Shown here piece after piece: positions 24,870 through 34,130 of a DNA stretch of 53,736 bases. This DNA comes from Melghirimyces profundicolus. GTDB lineage: Bacteria; Bacillota; Bacilli; Thermoactinomycetales; DSM-45169. The notes beneath the pieces were generated by a model. That model searched no databases, was not told the origin of the DNA, and worked only from the letters and a program-made list of their open reading frames with translations. Where the stretch lies: contig NZ_QBKR01000025.1 in NCBI RefSeq assembly GCF_003054245.1, positions 1 to 53,736 on the forward strand. The letters are read 5' to 3'. Made by a program: the position numbers and the translations under genes. Numbering within the stretch: the stretch's first letter is position 1; each line of letters begins with the position of its first letter.

Positions 24870-25304
24870 ATGCCGACGCCAAGCATGGAAGATTACCTGG
24901 AAAACATCTATAAACTGATCGAACAAAAAGGTTATGCCAGAGTCTCGGATATCGCGGAAGCGTTGGAAGTACACCCCTCCTCCGTCACCAAAATGGTGCA
25001 GAAGCTGGATCAGAGCAAATACTTGGTTTACGAGAAGTACCGGGGGCTGGTCTTGACTCCCAAGGGTAAGAAAATCGGGAAACGGTTGTTGGACCGTCAT
25101 ACACTCTTGGAGGAGTTCCTTCGGATCATTGGTGTGGATGAAGACCGAATTTATAATGATGTGGAAGGGATCGAACATCATCTCAGCTGGGATTCCATCA
25201 CCAGCATCGAGTATCTGGTCGAGTATTTTCAGAAGAACCCTGACCGACTGGAAGAGTTGCGTGCGTTGAAGGAAGCCGATGAAATGGAAGATGTAAATCC
25301 TTAA
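24870..25304 (+). CDS. mntR: Manganese-responsive transcriptional regulator MntR
   Basis: The 144 residues are close to B. subtilis MntR (142). A DtxR-type winged helix ([23 protein letters not shown]) is followed by a metal-binding and dimer domain. The six manganese ligands are all at their usual numbers: Asp8, Glu11, His77, Glu99, Glu102 and His103. With bound Mn(II) it represses manganese uptake genes and can activate efflux genes; no target is in the window. In B. subtilis mntR (yqhN) starts the same cluster that follows here. ATG 24870 has GGGGGAAGG upstream. Confidence 0.95.
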   Translation: MPTPSMEDYLENIYKLIEQKGYARVSDIAEALEVHPSSVTKMVQKLDQSKYLVYEKYRGLVLTPKGKKIGKRLLDRHTLLEEFLRIIGVDEDRIYNDVEGIEHHLSWDSITSIEYLVEYFQKNPDRLEELRALKEADEMEDVNP

Positions 25305-25329
25305 CCCCAGGTTTTCCATGGGGTTTTTT
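25303..25329 (+). terminator. Terminator after mntR
   Basis: AACCCCA pairs with TGGGGTT around a nine-base loop, ending in six T. It overlaps the mntR stop codon. Confidence 0.85.
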
Positions 25330-25398
25330 CGTTTGGTCCGGCATAGGAATGGTAAAGGGGCGGTCCGGCACCATGCCCCCGACTCAGGGGGGATCGGG

Positions 25399-26346
25399 AT
25401 GATTGCGGATGCGGTGTTGGAAGGAGGAGGAATCAAGGCCTTCGGATTAGTGGGGGCTTTAAGTGTGGCGGAAGAAAAGGGATATGAGTGGAAACGTCTG
25501 GCGGGAACCTCCGCCGGATCCCTGGTGGCAGCGCTGTTGGCCGCCGGATACCGGAGCGAGGAATTGTACCGTCTGCTTGAAGATGACGATTTTACCCGGT
25601 TTATGCCGACGATGTGGTACCATCGGATCTCCTATGTCGGTCCTCTTATCCGTCTGTGGGTGAAAAAGGGATTTTATTCCGGCAAGCCCCTGGAACGCTG
25701 GGTGGGAGAACTGCTGGCCAAAAAAGGGGTTTACACTTTCGGCGACCTGAAAGACCGCGAGCTTTCGATCATCGCCTCGGATATCAGCCGGGGGACCCTG
25801 CTCGTTCTTCCCCGGGACCTGGCGGAATACGGGATTCCGCCTGATGGGCTGAGCGTGGCCCGGGCGGTTCACATGAGCTGTTCCATCCCCTATGTATTCG
25901 ATCCGGTGCGGATGTTCCACACACCCACCCGAAGGTACAGTTATGTGGTGGATGGCGGGGTGCTCAGCAACTTTCCCGTCTGGATTTTCGATCAAAAGAT
26001 TCCCCGCTGGCCCACTTTCGGTTTCCGCTTTTATTCCGACGAAACGCAACCCAACCCAATTGGAGGACCCGTTTCCCTCTTTCGGGCGATGTTTCTCACT
26101 ATGATGGATGCCCACGACAACCGGCACATCAAAGAACAGGACCGTGTCCGAACCATCCAGGTACCCACGCTCGGAGTCGGAATGACGGATTTTGACCTGA
26201 GCAAGGAGAGGCGGCGGGAGCTTTTTGAGGCAGGGGCGGACGCGGCAAGAGAATTCTTTAAAAACTGGACATTCAAACATTACCTCGCCCTTCGGGGGTG
26301 TGATGGGAGCGTGTCGTGGAATCTGCGGACGTCGCAATCCGGATGA
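25399..26346 (+). CDS. yqhO: Patatin-like phospholipase (YqhO-like)
   Basis: The 315-residue protein shows the patatin plan: oxyanion loop GGGIKAFG at about residue 10, nucleophile serine in GTSAGS near residue 37, and the catalytic aspartate in VVDGGV near 188. Bacterial members hydrolyse acyl esters of lipids; the substrate is unknown. Its place after mntR matches yqhO in B. subtilis. ATG 25399 follows AGGGGGGA with suitable spacing; longer in-frame starts overlap the mntR terminator. The downstream PrcB-like gene begins 14 bases after the stop. Confidence 0.88.
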   Translation: MIADAVLEGGGIKAFGLVGALSVAEEKGYEWKRLAGTSAGSLVAALLAAGYRSEELYRLLEDDDFTRFMPTMWYHRISYVGPLIRLWVKKGFYSGKPLERWVGELLAKKGVYTFGDLKDRELSIIASDISRGTLLVLPRDLAEYGIPPDGLSVARAVHMSCSIPYVFDPVRMFHTPTRRYSYVVDGGVLSNFPVWIFDQKIPRWPTFGFRFYSDETQPNPIGGPVSLFRAMFLTMMDAHDNRHIKEQDRVRTIQVPTLGVGMTDFDLSKERRRELFEAGADAAREFFKNWTFKHYLALRGCDGSVSWNLRTSQSG

Positions 26347-26360
26347 GGAGGGAGGTACCC

Positions 26361-26747
26361 ATGGAAGGGGATCATAAAGGAGAGAGGTTTTTATACCGGG
26401 TTCTGTCGGTCAAGGAGCAAAAAAAGCTTCCAAAGTCCTTGAAAACGTGGCTGGAAAGCATCAGGGCGGAGCGGGGGGTTCATCAGTATCGTCATCGCGG
26501 AGTGCTGTATCTCGTGATTGCAGCCGGCATGAAGCCGAACCCGGGACACAGCCTGGAACTGACCAGGGTGAAAAAAGAGGGTGGAACCGTGGAGCTATCC
26601 ATTCGGGAAAAAGTGCCGGGGGCCGGACGCATGCATCCCCAGGTCATTTCCTACCCTTGCTTGGTCATTCGGGTGAAAGGCGCCGTTCCCCGTGTGGTTC
26701 ATGCAGGCACCGGGAAAGCGTTCGCCAAAGGAGGCGGATCCGCATAA
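26361..26747 (+). CDS. PrcB-like domain protein
   Basis: A 128-residue protein whose second half (MKPNPGHSLELTRV, GGTVELSIREKVPG, ISYPCLVIRV) matches the C-terminal domain of the protease complex subunit PrcB family: a small beta domain with a proline-rich loop. There is no signal peptide, unlike many PrcB proteins, so it should be cytoplasmic. ATG 26361 is preceded by AGGAGGGAGG. It is the last gene of the short patatin operon. Function in bacilli is unknown. Confidence 0.65.
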   Translation: MEGDHKGERFLYRVLSVKEQKKLPKSLKTWLESIRAERGVHQYRHRGVLYLVIAAGMKPNPGHSLELTRVKKEGGTVELSIREKVPGAGRMHPQVISYPCLVIRVKGAVPRVVHAGTGKAFAKGGGSA

Positions 26748-26777
26748 AAAGACCCAGCCTGGAGTTACTGGGTCTTT
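26748..26777. terminator. Bidirectional terminator between converging genes
   Basis: AAAGACCCAG (26748-26757) pairs with CTGGGTCTTT (26768-26777). T runs follow on both strands. The stop codon of the leftward yqhP-like gene lies inside the hairpin. Confidence 0.88.
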
Positions 26778-27085
26778 CTGTCTTTGTACGGCCGCTTCCG
26801 GTTTCCTTCAATCACGCGGAAGCGTCTTTTTTTATGGGCCCGCTCTTTTTTGCGCCGGCTTCCCGCAGCGGAAAAGTGGCGGGGTTTCATCGCGGCGGGC
26901 GGGTTGCGCGGATCACTCATCCGGATCAACCATTGGGGCGGTCGGCGGTACAGGTAATAGATCAAGCCGATCACGGCAATCATCCCCAGTACCACAGCTG
27001 TCCGGGTAAGAAGAAAGTGGAAGAACCCGACGGCGACAAGGGTCAGTATCACGGTTCGCCAAATCCTGTGGCTGTGGCTCCGCAT
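26765..27085 (-). CDS. yqhP: SA1362/YqhP family small membrane protein
   Basis: The 106-residue protein has two membrane helices (TVILTLVAVGFFHFLL and AVVLGMIAVIGLIYYLY) followed by a strongly basic tail (RRKKERAHKKRR) rich in Arg and Lys. Size, topology and its place between the patatin gene and the DUF1385 gene match YqhP of B. subtilis and SA1362 of staphylococci. The role is unknown. I use the ATG at 27085, which has GAGGGAG upstream; the longer frame starts within the neighbouring gene. Confidence 0.8.
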   Translation of the reverse strand: MRSHSHRIWRTVILTLVAVGFFHFLLTRTAVVLGMIAVIGLIYYLYRRPPQWLIRMSDPRNPPAAMKPRHFSAAGSRRKKERAHKKRRFRVIEGNRKRPYKDRKTQ

Positions 27086-27125
27086 GGCGATATCTCCCTC
27101 GTTTCGTAAGCGTTCCACACATTCG

Positions 27126-28070
27126 TCAACCGGAGTGGACAAAGGTGGACCCGTTGACCGGTTCGGCAGCCAGTGCATCCAGTTCATACATTCGGTTGAA
27201 AGCGGCGATGGCGACTTCCACCTGCTCGTCATCCGGTTGGCGGGTTGTCAGCTTTTGCAACCACAGGCCGGGATACCCCAGGTAAGTGAGAACCGGTACA
27301 TCCCGGAGTGCGTTGGTGATTCGGAGCAGTTCGTAAGAAAGGCCGACCACCACCGGAATCAGGAGCAGACGGGTGAAGATCCGGTCCCACACGTTTTCGT
27401 AGCTGAAAAAAGAGTAGAGGACCACACCGACAATCACAGTCAGGATGATAAAACTGCTGCCGCACCGGTAATGGAGCGTTGACTGCTTTTGCACATTCTC
27501 TATGGTTAATTCTACCCCGGATTCGTACGCGTTAATCACCTTGTGTTCCGCCCCGTGGTATTGAAAGACCCGTTTGATCACGGAAGTCTGAGAGATGGCA
27601 AGCAGATAGCCCAGAAGCAGCGCGGTTTTGATCGCTCCTTCAATCAGATTTTGAAGTATCAGGTTGGTGACCAGTCCGTCAAATAAGACACTGGCAAGGA
27701 AAGCGGGAAGGGCGGTGAAGACGGCTTTCCCGATCAGGAGAGACAGGACGCCGACCACGGCCACGCCCAGGATCATCTGAAGTCGGGAAGTGGTTCCCTC
27801 CGGCTCTTCCCCCGGTTCCAGTTCGTAGCGTTCCGTTGCGAACTGGAGGTGCCTGGACCCGGATGCACTGGCTTCCACCAAAGCGACCATCCCGCGGATG
27901 AGGGGGATTTTTTTCAAAAAAACGAGTAAAGGGGAGACTTGCCGGGTGGATTCGAAAGTTTCAATGTTCCCGTCACTGCGGCGGATGGCCGTCACCTGGG
28001 CATGACGCCCCCCGAACATCACCCCTTCCACCACCGCTTGCCCTCCGTAATCCAACTTCTTTTCTTCCAC
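27126..28070 (-). CDS. yqhQ: DUF1385 membrane protein YqhQ
   Basis: About 314 residues. The N-terminus reads DYGGQAVVEGVMFGG, the family hallmark, and YHGAEHKVINAYE carries a conserved HxxEHK-like cluster that looks like a metal site. Four or more membrane segments lie between residues 100 and 280. DUF1385 proteins are widespread in spore-formers and other bacteria, and their reaction is not established. GTG 28070 has AGGTGG 8 bases before it; a TTG at 28103 gives 11 more residues but has no binding site. It is probably cotranscribed with yqhP, 40 bases downstream. Confidence 0.9.
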   Translation of the reverse strand: MEEKKLDYGGQAVVEGVMFGGRHAQVTAIRRSDGNIETFESTRQVSPLLVFLKKIPLIRGMVALVEASASGSRHLQFATERYELEPGEEPEGTTSRLQMILGVAVVGVLSLLIGKAVFTALPAFLASVLFDGLVTNLILQNLIEGAIKTALLLGYLLAISQTSVIKRVFQYHGAEHKVINAYESGVELTIENVQKQSTLHYRCGSSFIILTVIVGVVLYSFFSYENVWDRIFTRLLLIPVVVGLSYELLRITNALRDVPVLTYLGYPGLWLQKLTTRQPDDEQVEVAIAAFNRMYELDALAAEPVNGSTFVHSG

Positions 28071-28355
28071 GAATGGATCCACCACCTGATCGATGGGATT
28101 CAAGACAAATGGATTGTTGAGATGTGGTTATCATATTGTAACATAAACCGAATGATGCAGGAGAAGCGATTTGTCGAGACATGGCAGAGCCGGAGGGGAC
28201 GGAAAAAGACAGCGCCGGGGGGACCTTTCTTTCGCGCAGAGTTCACAGTATACTGAACAGAGGGTTGGAAGATTCCTTGGCCGCCCCCGGGCCGGCCTGA
28301 CCCGCAGGGTCCGTGAGTGGAAAAAATATGGGGAAGAACGACGGAGGGGTGGCGG

Positions 28356-28799
28356 ATGCCGAAGGTGTTGATTCTTCACGGTCCCAACCTGAACCGGCTG
28401 GGAAAACGGGAGCCTGAAATTTACGGCACGGAGACTCTGGAACGCTTGGATGCCCGGCTTCGCACCAAGGGGGAGGAGCTGGGGCTGAAAGTGGAAACCT
28501 TCCAGTCCAATCACGAGGGGGACCTGATCGACCGGATTCACGGGGCGGAAGGCGAATATGACGTTCTCATTCTCAATGCCGGCGCATTCACCCATTACAG
28601 CTACGCCCTGCGAGACGCAATCGCCTCGGTGGAGGTACCGGTTATTGAAGTACATATGTCCAACGTTCACAACCGGGAACCCTTTCGCGGGGTTTCGGTG
28701 ATTGCCCCCGTGACCCGGGGCCAGATTTCGGGTTTCGGGGTGGTGAGTTACGAATTGGCTCTCACTGCGGCTGCTTCCCTGGGGCAGCAGGTGCAGTGA
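28356..28799 (+). CDS. aroQ: Type II 3-dehydroquinate dehydratase
   Basis: The 147-residue protein has the small dodecameric type II plan: ILHGPNLNRLGKREPEIYG, with the catalytic tyrosine in EIYG, FQSNHEGDLID, LNAGAFTHYSYALRDA and IEVHMSNVHNREPFR with the catalytic histidine. It makes 3-dehydroshikimate in the shikimate pathway. The position matches yqhS of B. subtilis. ATG 28356 has GGAGGGGTGG upstream. A weak promoter (TTTCTT, 17 bp, TATACT near 28250) lies before it. Confidence 0.95.
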   Translation: MPKVLILHGPNLNRLGKREPEIYGTETLERLDARLRTKGEELGLKVETFQSNHEGDLIDRIHGAEGEYDVLILNAGAFTHYSYALRDAIASVEVPVIEVHMSNVHNREPFRGVSVIAPVTRGQISGFGVVSYELALTAAASLGQQVQ

Positions 28800-28823
28800 G
28801 CCAAATGGTGGAAAGGGGAGAAA

Positions 28824-29897
28824 ATGTTGAAAAACCGGCTTACCCGATTGCGTCGGTTGCTGGAAGACCGGCAGGTGGAAGCCCTGTTGGTCTCCCATCC
28901 CGTCAACCGAAGATATCTGACCGGTTTTACCGGTTCCTCCGGCTGGGCGGTGGTTACCCCGGAGGAACAGTTTCTGATTTCCGATTTTCGGTACACCGAA
29001 CAGGCGAAGGAACAGGCACCCGATTTTCAATTTGTGGAGCATCAGGGGAATCCGTTCAAAGACATTCAAGAGATCCTGAAAAAATCCGGAATGGGATCCA
29101 TCGCCTTTGAAGAGGATCACCTGACCTATGCCCAACATCGGAAACTGGCAGAAACCCTGGGGGAAATCAGGACCCAACCGGTGTCCAATATGGTGGAAAA
29201 ACTCCGGGAAAGAAAAGAGGAATCGGAACTGAACGTGATCCGGGACGCGGTTGCCATCGCCGACCGGGCATTTGGAGCGATTCTGGAGGAAATCCGTCCC
29301 GGGAGGTCGGAACGGGAGATCGCTCTCCGCCTGGAGTTTCTCATGAGGGAACAGGGCGCCGATTCCTCTTCTTTTGACATCATCGTCGCTTCCGGTCCCC
29401 GTTCCGCACTCCCTCACGGGGTGGCCAGTGATCGGTTGTTGGAAAAAGGAGATCTCGTCACGTTGGATTTCGGCGCGCTTTATCAAGGCTACTGTTCCGA
29501 CATTACCCGGACCGTCATGTTGGGCCCTCCCTCCGAAGAACAACGCAAGATCTACGACATCGTGCTGGAAGCCCAGCAGCGGGCGCTTTTGGCCATTCGG
29601 GGCGGGATCACCGGAAAGGAAGCCGATCAAGTGGCCAGGGACTATATCACCGATCACGGTTACGGGGAGGCTTTCGGACACAGTACCGGGCACGGACTGG
29701 GGATGGAAGTCCACGAACGTCCGAGTCTTTCGGTCCGGGGGGATTCCCCGCTGGAGCCGGGGATGGTGGTCACGGTCGAACCGGGAATTTACCTCCCCGG
29801 TGTGGGCGGAGTAAGGATTGAGGACGATGTGGCGGTGACGGAACAGGGGCGTGAGGTGCTGTCCAAAAGCCCCAAAGATATGATCATTCTCGATTGA
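28824..29897 (+). CDS. papA: M24 aminopeptidase, Xaa-Pro aminopeptidase family (YqhT/PapA-like)
   Basis: The 357-residue protein has a creatinase-like N-terminal domain ([14 protein letters not shown]) and a pita-bread metallopeptidase domain with all five metal ligands: [27 protein letters not shown] and VRIEDD. It removes N-terminal residues before proline in the cytoplasm. The gene lies between aroQ and efp exactly as in B. subtilis. The start is ATG with AAAGGGGAG upstream, 24 bases after aroQ. Confidence 0.92.
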   Translation: MLKNRLTRLRRLLEDRQVEALLVSHPVNRRYLTGFTGSSGWAVVTPEEQFLISDFRYTEQAKEQAPDFQFVEHQGNPFKDIQEILKKSGMGSIAFEEDHLTYAQHRKLAETLGEIRTQPVSNMVEKLRERKEESELNVIRDAVAIADRAFGAILEEIRPGRSEREIALRLEFLMREQGADSSSFDIIVASGPRSALPHGVASDRLLEKGDLVTLDFGALYQGYCSDITRTVMLGPPSEEQRKIYDIVLEAQQRALLAIRGGITGKEADQVARDYITDHGYGEAFGHSTGHGLGMEVHERPSLSVRGDSPLEPGMVVTVEPGIYLPGVGGVRIEDDVAVTEQGREVLSKSPKDMIILD

Positions 29898-29919
29898 TGA
29901 TGAACAAGGAGGTACCCTC

Positions 29920-30477
29920 ATGATTTCAACCAACGATTTTCGTACCGGGCTCACCATCGAGTTGGACGGCGATGTTTGGCAAGTGATCGACTTTCAACAT
30001 GTGAAACCCGGAAAGGGTTCGGCGTTTGTCCGTTCCAAACTGCGCAATCTTCGAAACGGGAACATCCAGGAACGGACCTTCCGCGCGGGAGAAAAAGTCC
30101 CTCGCGCCCATGTGGAGACCCGCCAGATGCAATACCTGTATGACAGTGGCGACGAATACACCTTCATGGACAATGAGACTTACGAGCAGATATCGATTCC
30201 CGCGTCTCAATTGGAAAGGGAAATCAAGTTTCTCAAGGAGAACATGAATGTCAATTTGATCATCTACAACGGGGAGACCCTGGGTGTGGATCTGCCGAAT
30301 ACGGTGGAGTTGGAAGTGGTGGAAACGGATCCCGGCATCCGGGGAGACACAGCCACCGGGGGCACCAAACCGGCCAAGTTGGAAACCGGTCTGGTGGTGC
30401 AGGTTCCTCTGTTTATCAATGAAGGGGACAAATTGGTTATCGATACCCGGAAAGGGGAATACGTCTCCCGTGCCTGA
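29920..30477 (+). CDS. efp: Elongation factor P
   Basis: 185 residues, the standard length, with the KOW-like domain I and two OB domains. Lys32 in [12 protein letters not shown] is the residue modified by 5-aminopentanol in B. subtilis EF-P. It rescues ribosomes stalled on polyproline. The ATG follows AAGGAGG, 23 bases after papA, so the three genes aroQ-papA-efp form an operon closed by a strong terminator. Confidence 0.97.
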   Translation: MISTNDFRTGLTIELDGDVWQVIDFQHVKPGKGSAFVRSKLRNLRNGNIQERTFRAGEKVPRAHVETRQMQYLYDSGDEYTFMDNETYEQISIPASQLEREIKFLKENMNVNLIIYNGETLGVDLPNTVELEVVETDPGIRGDTATGGTKPAKLETGLVVQVPLFINEGDKLVIDTRKGEYVSRA

Positions 30478-30488
30478 AGGGGAAAAGG

Positions 30489-30524
30489 AAAAGCTGTCGG
30501 CCAACAAAGGCCGACAGCTTTTTT
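30489..30524 (+). terminator. Terminator after efp
   Basis: AAAAGCTGTCGGCC pairs with GGCCGACAGCTTTT around AACAAA and ends in a T run. Confidence 0.93.
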
Positions 30525-30586
30525 GCGCTTGTTCATCGGAATGGCGAGGATTCCGGACGGAACTCATTTCGGTGCCGGACCGGCCG

Positions 30587-31051
30587 TCAGGAGGACCAGG
30601 GCCAAAGCCAATCCACAATCTTGAGAAGCATGGCCGTGATTCCAGCCGCCATGAGGGGACCCACGGGAATCCCCCTGAGGAAAATGATGCCGAAAATAGA
30701 CCCGATCACCAGCCCGATGATCATCTGAGGATCCACTTTTAACAGATCCAACCCTTTGCCGTTCATATAGGTGGCCACGGCTCCCCCGGCGATGGCGAGA
30801 AGCCCTGGCAAGGAAGTGAAAGCCGCCCATACTTCTTTCAGAGAGATGCGGCCGGACGCGAAGGGAACCAATACCGCAATGGTTAAAAAAAGAAGTCCCA
30901 CTTCCAAACCTCTCCGTTCCACGGCGGGAAAGAACCGTTCCAGATGAGTCAGTTTCAGAATGAGAAGGAGGCTGGCGGCGGTGGCGATGATGGGGGATCG
31001 ACCGACCAGTCCGATCACAATCAGGAGCACCAGTAAGAGGTCCGGATTCAT
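30587..31051 (-). CDS. UPF0756 (DUF441) membrane protein
   Basis: 154 residues with four membrane segments ([55 protein letters not shown]) and the glycine-rich [12 protein letters not shown] near the C-terminus, as in the DUF441/UPF0756 family. Function unknown. I prefer the second ATG (31051), which has AGGGG 6 bases upstream; the ATG at 31057 touches that site. The binding site lies in an inverted repeat described separately. It is the last gene of a leftward block. Confidence 0.8.
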   Translation of the reverse strand: MNPDLLLVLLIVIGLVGRSPIIATAASLLLILKLTHLERFFPAVERRGLEVGLLFLTIAVLVPFASGRISLKEVWAAFTSLPGLLAIAGGAVATYMNGKGLDLLKVDPQMIIGLVIGSIFGIIFLRGIPVGPLMAAGITAMLLKIVDWLWPWSS

Positions 31052-31057
31052 ACGCAT

Positions 31058-31100
31058 CCCCTGTCCAGCATGTTTAGTACAAGTTATGTGGGGACAGGGG
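31058..31100 (-). promoter_or_regulatory. Inverted repeat covering the DUF441 ribosome binding site
   Basis: CCCCTGTCC (31058-31066) and GGACAGGGG (31092-31100) are exact complements with a 25-base loop. In the leftward RNA the second arm contains the AGGGG binding site, so folding would hide it. Confidence 0.4.
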
Positions 31101-31118
31101 AGGTTATGAGGCGGAAAT

Positions 31119-31823
31119 CTACAAACAGACCCGTCCTCTCCTCCAACGGGGGACGATGGAAGAACGATCCACCCTGAGACAATCCTCGATATCCTTCCGA
31201 TGGCCTCGGGCCATCAACCGCTTGCCGGACTGGCTGGAGCTTAGGACTTCAAACAGGTGCTCCCGGCAAGCTCGGTAGCTCAGCACCAGCATTTGGGCGA
31301 GATCGGTGCACTCGACGGAAGAATCCAGCTCAAGGAGCGCATCGAGAATGCAACCTGCCGCCACTCCGTCCTCGAGGGAGTAGTTCCCCCGGGTCCCCGC
31401 ACAGAGAAAAACCACATCCCGGTGGAGATCCCGAACCGTTTTGGCACAGGCGGTGGCGTTTAGAAAACAACCCACCAGGATGTCCGGGGCCTTTTCCGCT
31501 TTCAGGAGGGCCCGGGTACCATTGGTGGTGGTCATGATGAGTTTCCGGTCTTTGACGTTTTCCCGACGGTAATCACGGGGAGAGTTGCCCAGATCGAAAC
31601 CATCCGGCTTTTTTCCGAAGCGTTCCCCGCCGAGGAGGAATTCTTTACCTGCCAGCTCTCGTGCCAGGGGGACGGTTTCCGCCGGAAGGATGAACCGCGC
31701 TCCGTTGGTCACCGCGGTCACGATGCATGTCGAGGACCGAAACGCATCGATGACCACCGTGGTTCGGTTGGTGAGATGGCCGCTGTGAAGATCATCCACA
31801 TGGGCGAACGCCGAGGCGATCAT
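31119..31823 (-). CDS. comB: 2-phosphosulfolactate phosphatase ComB
   Basis: The 234-residue protein has the ComB blocks [46 protein letters not shown] and [13 protein letters not shown], with the acidic metal ligands of the family. It converts phosphosulfolactate to sulfolactate. The ATG at 31823 overlaps the TGA of comA (ATGA), so translation is coupled. Sulfolactate is a main acid of B. subtilis spores, where the homologous pair is yitC/yitD. The longer open frame upstream lies inside comA and is not used. Confidence 0.92.
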   Translation of the reverse strand: MIASAFAHVDDLHSGHLTNRTTVVIDAFRSSTCIVTAVTNGARFILPAETVPLARELAGKEFLLGGERFGKKPDGFDLGNSPRDYRRENVKDRKLIMTTTNGTRALLKAEKAPDILVGCFLNATACAKTVRDLHRDVVFLCAGTRGNYSLEDGVAAGCILDALLELDSSVECTDLAQMLVLSYRACREHLFEVLSSSQSGKRLMARGHRKDIEDCLRVDRSSIVPRWRRGRVCL

Positions 31824-32641
31824 AAGGCGGATTCCTCTCGGGCACGGTTTCCGAATATGAAAAAGGTGTCGGATCGAAGACCGCGACGGAGAGATTCCAC
31901 CGACAGAATTTCCTGAGCGGGAATGTTTCCCAGGTTGGCGTCGGCTCCCAACAGTTTCAACATGGTAATTTGCTGGGGACTGCGCGGGCATTCCCACCAA
32001 ATCCGCCGAGGGTCGATCTGCCGGTGTACCTCTTGGGCATATTCCGTATCCACGTCGCCCTCCGCGTTGAACACTCCGATGTTCCTGCCGGATTCACGGC
32101 CTTCCACGATAATGTAATCGGCACCGTTCTCCCGATCCCTGTGAAAGGTTTCCACCAGTTCGGATACGGGGGTGACGGAGCCTTTCTTTTTCTTTCCGAT
32201 TTCCGTGATCACCCGAAAGGAATGAGAGCGGGCTTCATTGATCGCGGCGGCGCGTTCCGCCGAATTCAACAGGATGGTTCCGTCGGAAATCTCCACCCAA
32301 TCAAACCCGATCTGGGCCAGGGTTTCAAAGTAATGTTCCATCCTTCCTTGGACATGGGCCGCTTCGAAAAAAGTCCCGCCCGGGTATAAGTGGACCCGGT
32401 GTTCCCTCGCGAGGTTCAGCTTTTCTCTCAATACGGGAACCGGGGTCAAGATCGCCGTTCCAAATCCCAGTTTGATAAAGTCGATGTAATCCGAGGCCAG
32501 CTCCAGGATGTCTCTGAAGGCGGATACTCCCATGCCTTTGTCGATCATCATGGTCAATCCGTTGGTACGGGGTTTCCCCTCCCGTTCCAAAGAAGGATCC
32601 AACAAACCCCTTTCCCAGTTGGCTTCCGTTATCGGCTCCAT
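31820..32641 (-). CDS. comA: Phosphosulfolactate synthase ComA
   Basis: About 273 residues forming a TIM barrel: GLTMMIDKGM, DYIDFIKLGFGTA, HLYPGGTFFEAAHVQG, FDWVEISDGTI, VITEIGKKKKGS and IIVEGRESGRNIG are the conserved strands and loops. It adds sulfite to phosphoenolpyruvate. In archaea this begins coenzyme M synthesis; in sporulating bacilli it serves sulfolactate production. ATG 32641 has AAGGAGG 6 bases upstream; the in-frame ATG ten codons earlier has none. No later coenzyme M gene is here, so sulfolactate is the likely end product. Confidence 0.92.
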   Translation of the reverse strand: MEPITEANWERGLLDPSLEREGKPRTNGLTMMIDKGMGVSAFRDILELASDYIDFIKLGFGTAILTPVPVLREKLNLAREHRVHLYPGGTFFEAAHVQGRMEHYFETLAQIGFDWVEISDGTILLNSAERAAAINEARSHSFRVITEIGKKKKGSVTPVSELVETFHRDRENGADYIIVEGRESGRNIGVFNAEGDVDTEYAQEVHRQIDPRRIWWECPRSPQQITMLKLLGADANLGNIPAQEILSVESLRRGLRSDTFFIFGNRAREESAL

Positions 32642-32721
32642 ACCGGTCCTCCTTGCTTCCTGGTGGTTCATCTGTTCCCTATGCTATGCATAAGGGAAGG
32701 TACAGGTGCCCGGTTTTTGAT

Positions 32722-34005
32722 TTACGTGGTTCGGAGCCGTTTTTTACCCATGATCAACCGGGTTCTTCCATGGGGATTGCGAATGCGTTCCGGTTTTTTG
32801 ATGGTCCATAAGGCCAACAGTCCGGTGATGGTTGCCAGGGAGGCGTTTCCGAGGTAGAGAAGGTATTTGGCATCGGCCAGAGCTTCGAAAACCGGGGGTC
32901 CCAAAGCCACTCCGAGAAACCGGACACTATTGTACAGGGAAGTGACGATGCCCCGTTCTTCGGAACCCACCGCCGAGGTGATCAAGGTGTTCAGACAGGG
33001 CAGGATTAAGCCGCTGCCGATGCCGATGGCGACCAGGTCCGCCATCAGAATGTAGGTGTTGGTGACAAAGGGGACGATCGCCATTCCCGCAGCCAGCATG
33101 AACAACCCGATCACGATAAAACGCTTCATGATCCTGGTTTTTTGTTTCACATGGTGGCCCGCCCAAAAGGAAGTGGAGCTCATGGCGAGAAGAGGGATCG
33201 CCAGGATCAGTCCCTTGAGGATTCCGTCGATTCCGTAGCGTTTTTCCAGGAAGTCCGACAGGAAAAATAATACACCGAAAAGGATGAAGAGGGTTAATGC
33301 TCCGGCAAGAAAAGCGACAAGTAACCATTTTCCTTGACGCTTCCACGTTTTAACCAGGTTTTCTTTATAGCGGGACAGGGGTGGGGGATCTTTCCGTTTG
33401 GCCGGCTCCGAGACGAAAAACCAGAGGGCCAGGGCCACAGGAACGGTTAAGACAGGAAAGGTAAAAAAGAGAGCGTACCAAGAGATCAAGGCGATCAGCG
33501 ATCCCAGGATGGGACTGACCACCTTCCCGAGACCGTTCGCTGCCTCAATGATGCCCAAAGCATTGCTCCGTTCCCCTTTTTTGTAGAGATCACTCACCAA
33601 CGCCATCGCGATGGGGGCGGTCCCTGCGGCCCCAACGCCCTGAATGATGCGGCCGGTCAGCATGAGCCAGTAAGCCCCCCCGCCCCAGATGGCGGCGAAA
33701 CCGGTTATCAGTCCCCCCGCGCCGTAAAGAAGCAGGGCAGGCGCGATGACGGGCTTTCGCCCGAAGCGGTCGGAAAGAATTCCGGCGAGGGGAATGATGA
33801 TTCCCGCGGGAACAGAGAAAAGGGTGATCAAGAGGCTTACCTGAAGGGAACTGATCTTCAATTCTGATTCAATGGTCGGCAAAACCGGGATCAACATGGA
33901 GTTTCCCAGAACCATGATCAGGGGGACTGCACTCAAAATGCTCAGGACCCAAACCGAATTTTGGTTTCCGCCGGAAGCTCTGGCCACGTCGAACACCTCT
34001 CGCAT
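32722..34005 (-). CDS. MFS transporter (12-TM, drug:H+ antiporter-like)
   Basis: The 427-residue protein has twelve hydrophobic segments and the MFS motif A LSDRFGRKPV in the loop between helices 2 and 3, plus RIIQGVGAAGTAPIA in helix 4 (motif B). It resembles the DHA1 branch of efflux carriers. It is the first gene of the leftward MFS-comA-comB run, 80 bases before comA, and might export or import sulfolactate; that is inference. B. subtilis also has an MFS gene (yitG) near its comAB homologues. An internal GTG at 33987 with GAGAGGTG upstream is an alternative start. Confidence 0.82.
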   Translation of the reverse strand: MREVFDVARASGGNQNSVWVLSILSAVPLIMVLGNSMLIPVLPTIESELKISSLQVSLLITLFSVPAGIIIPLAGILSDRFGRKPVIAPALLLYGAGGLITGFAAIWGGGAYWLMLTGRIIQGVGAAGTAPIAMALVSDLYKKGERSNALGIIEAANGLGKVVSPILGSLIALISWYALFFTFPVLTVPVALALWFFVSEPAKRKDPPPLSRYKENLVKTWKRQGKWLLVAFLAGALTLFILFGVLFFLSDFLEKRYGIDGILKGLILAIPLLAMSSTSFWAGHHVKQKTRIMKRFIVIGLFMLAAGMAIVPFVTNTYILMADLVAIGIGSGLILPCLNTLITSAVGSEERGIVTSLYNSVRFLGVALGPPVFEALADAKYLLYLGNASLATITGLLALWTIKKPERIRNPHGRTRLIMGKKRLRTT

Positions 34006-34130
34006 CGATTTGTCACACTCCTTTATTCATTCCCAAAAACGGGGGATCTATTTAACCGTCCAAATGTATTTACCGGCAAATCGTGGTGACAATAAACCCG
34101 TAAACCAACCCGAAGGGATGAAAAAATGCC

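Noticed and set aside
28131-29957. 608-codon frame antisense to aroQ and papA
   Set aside because: Both sense genes have complete catalytic motifs; the antisense product has no recognisable domain or binding site.
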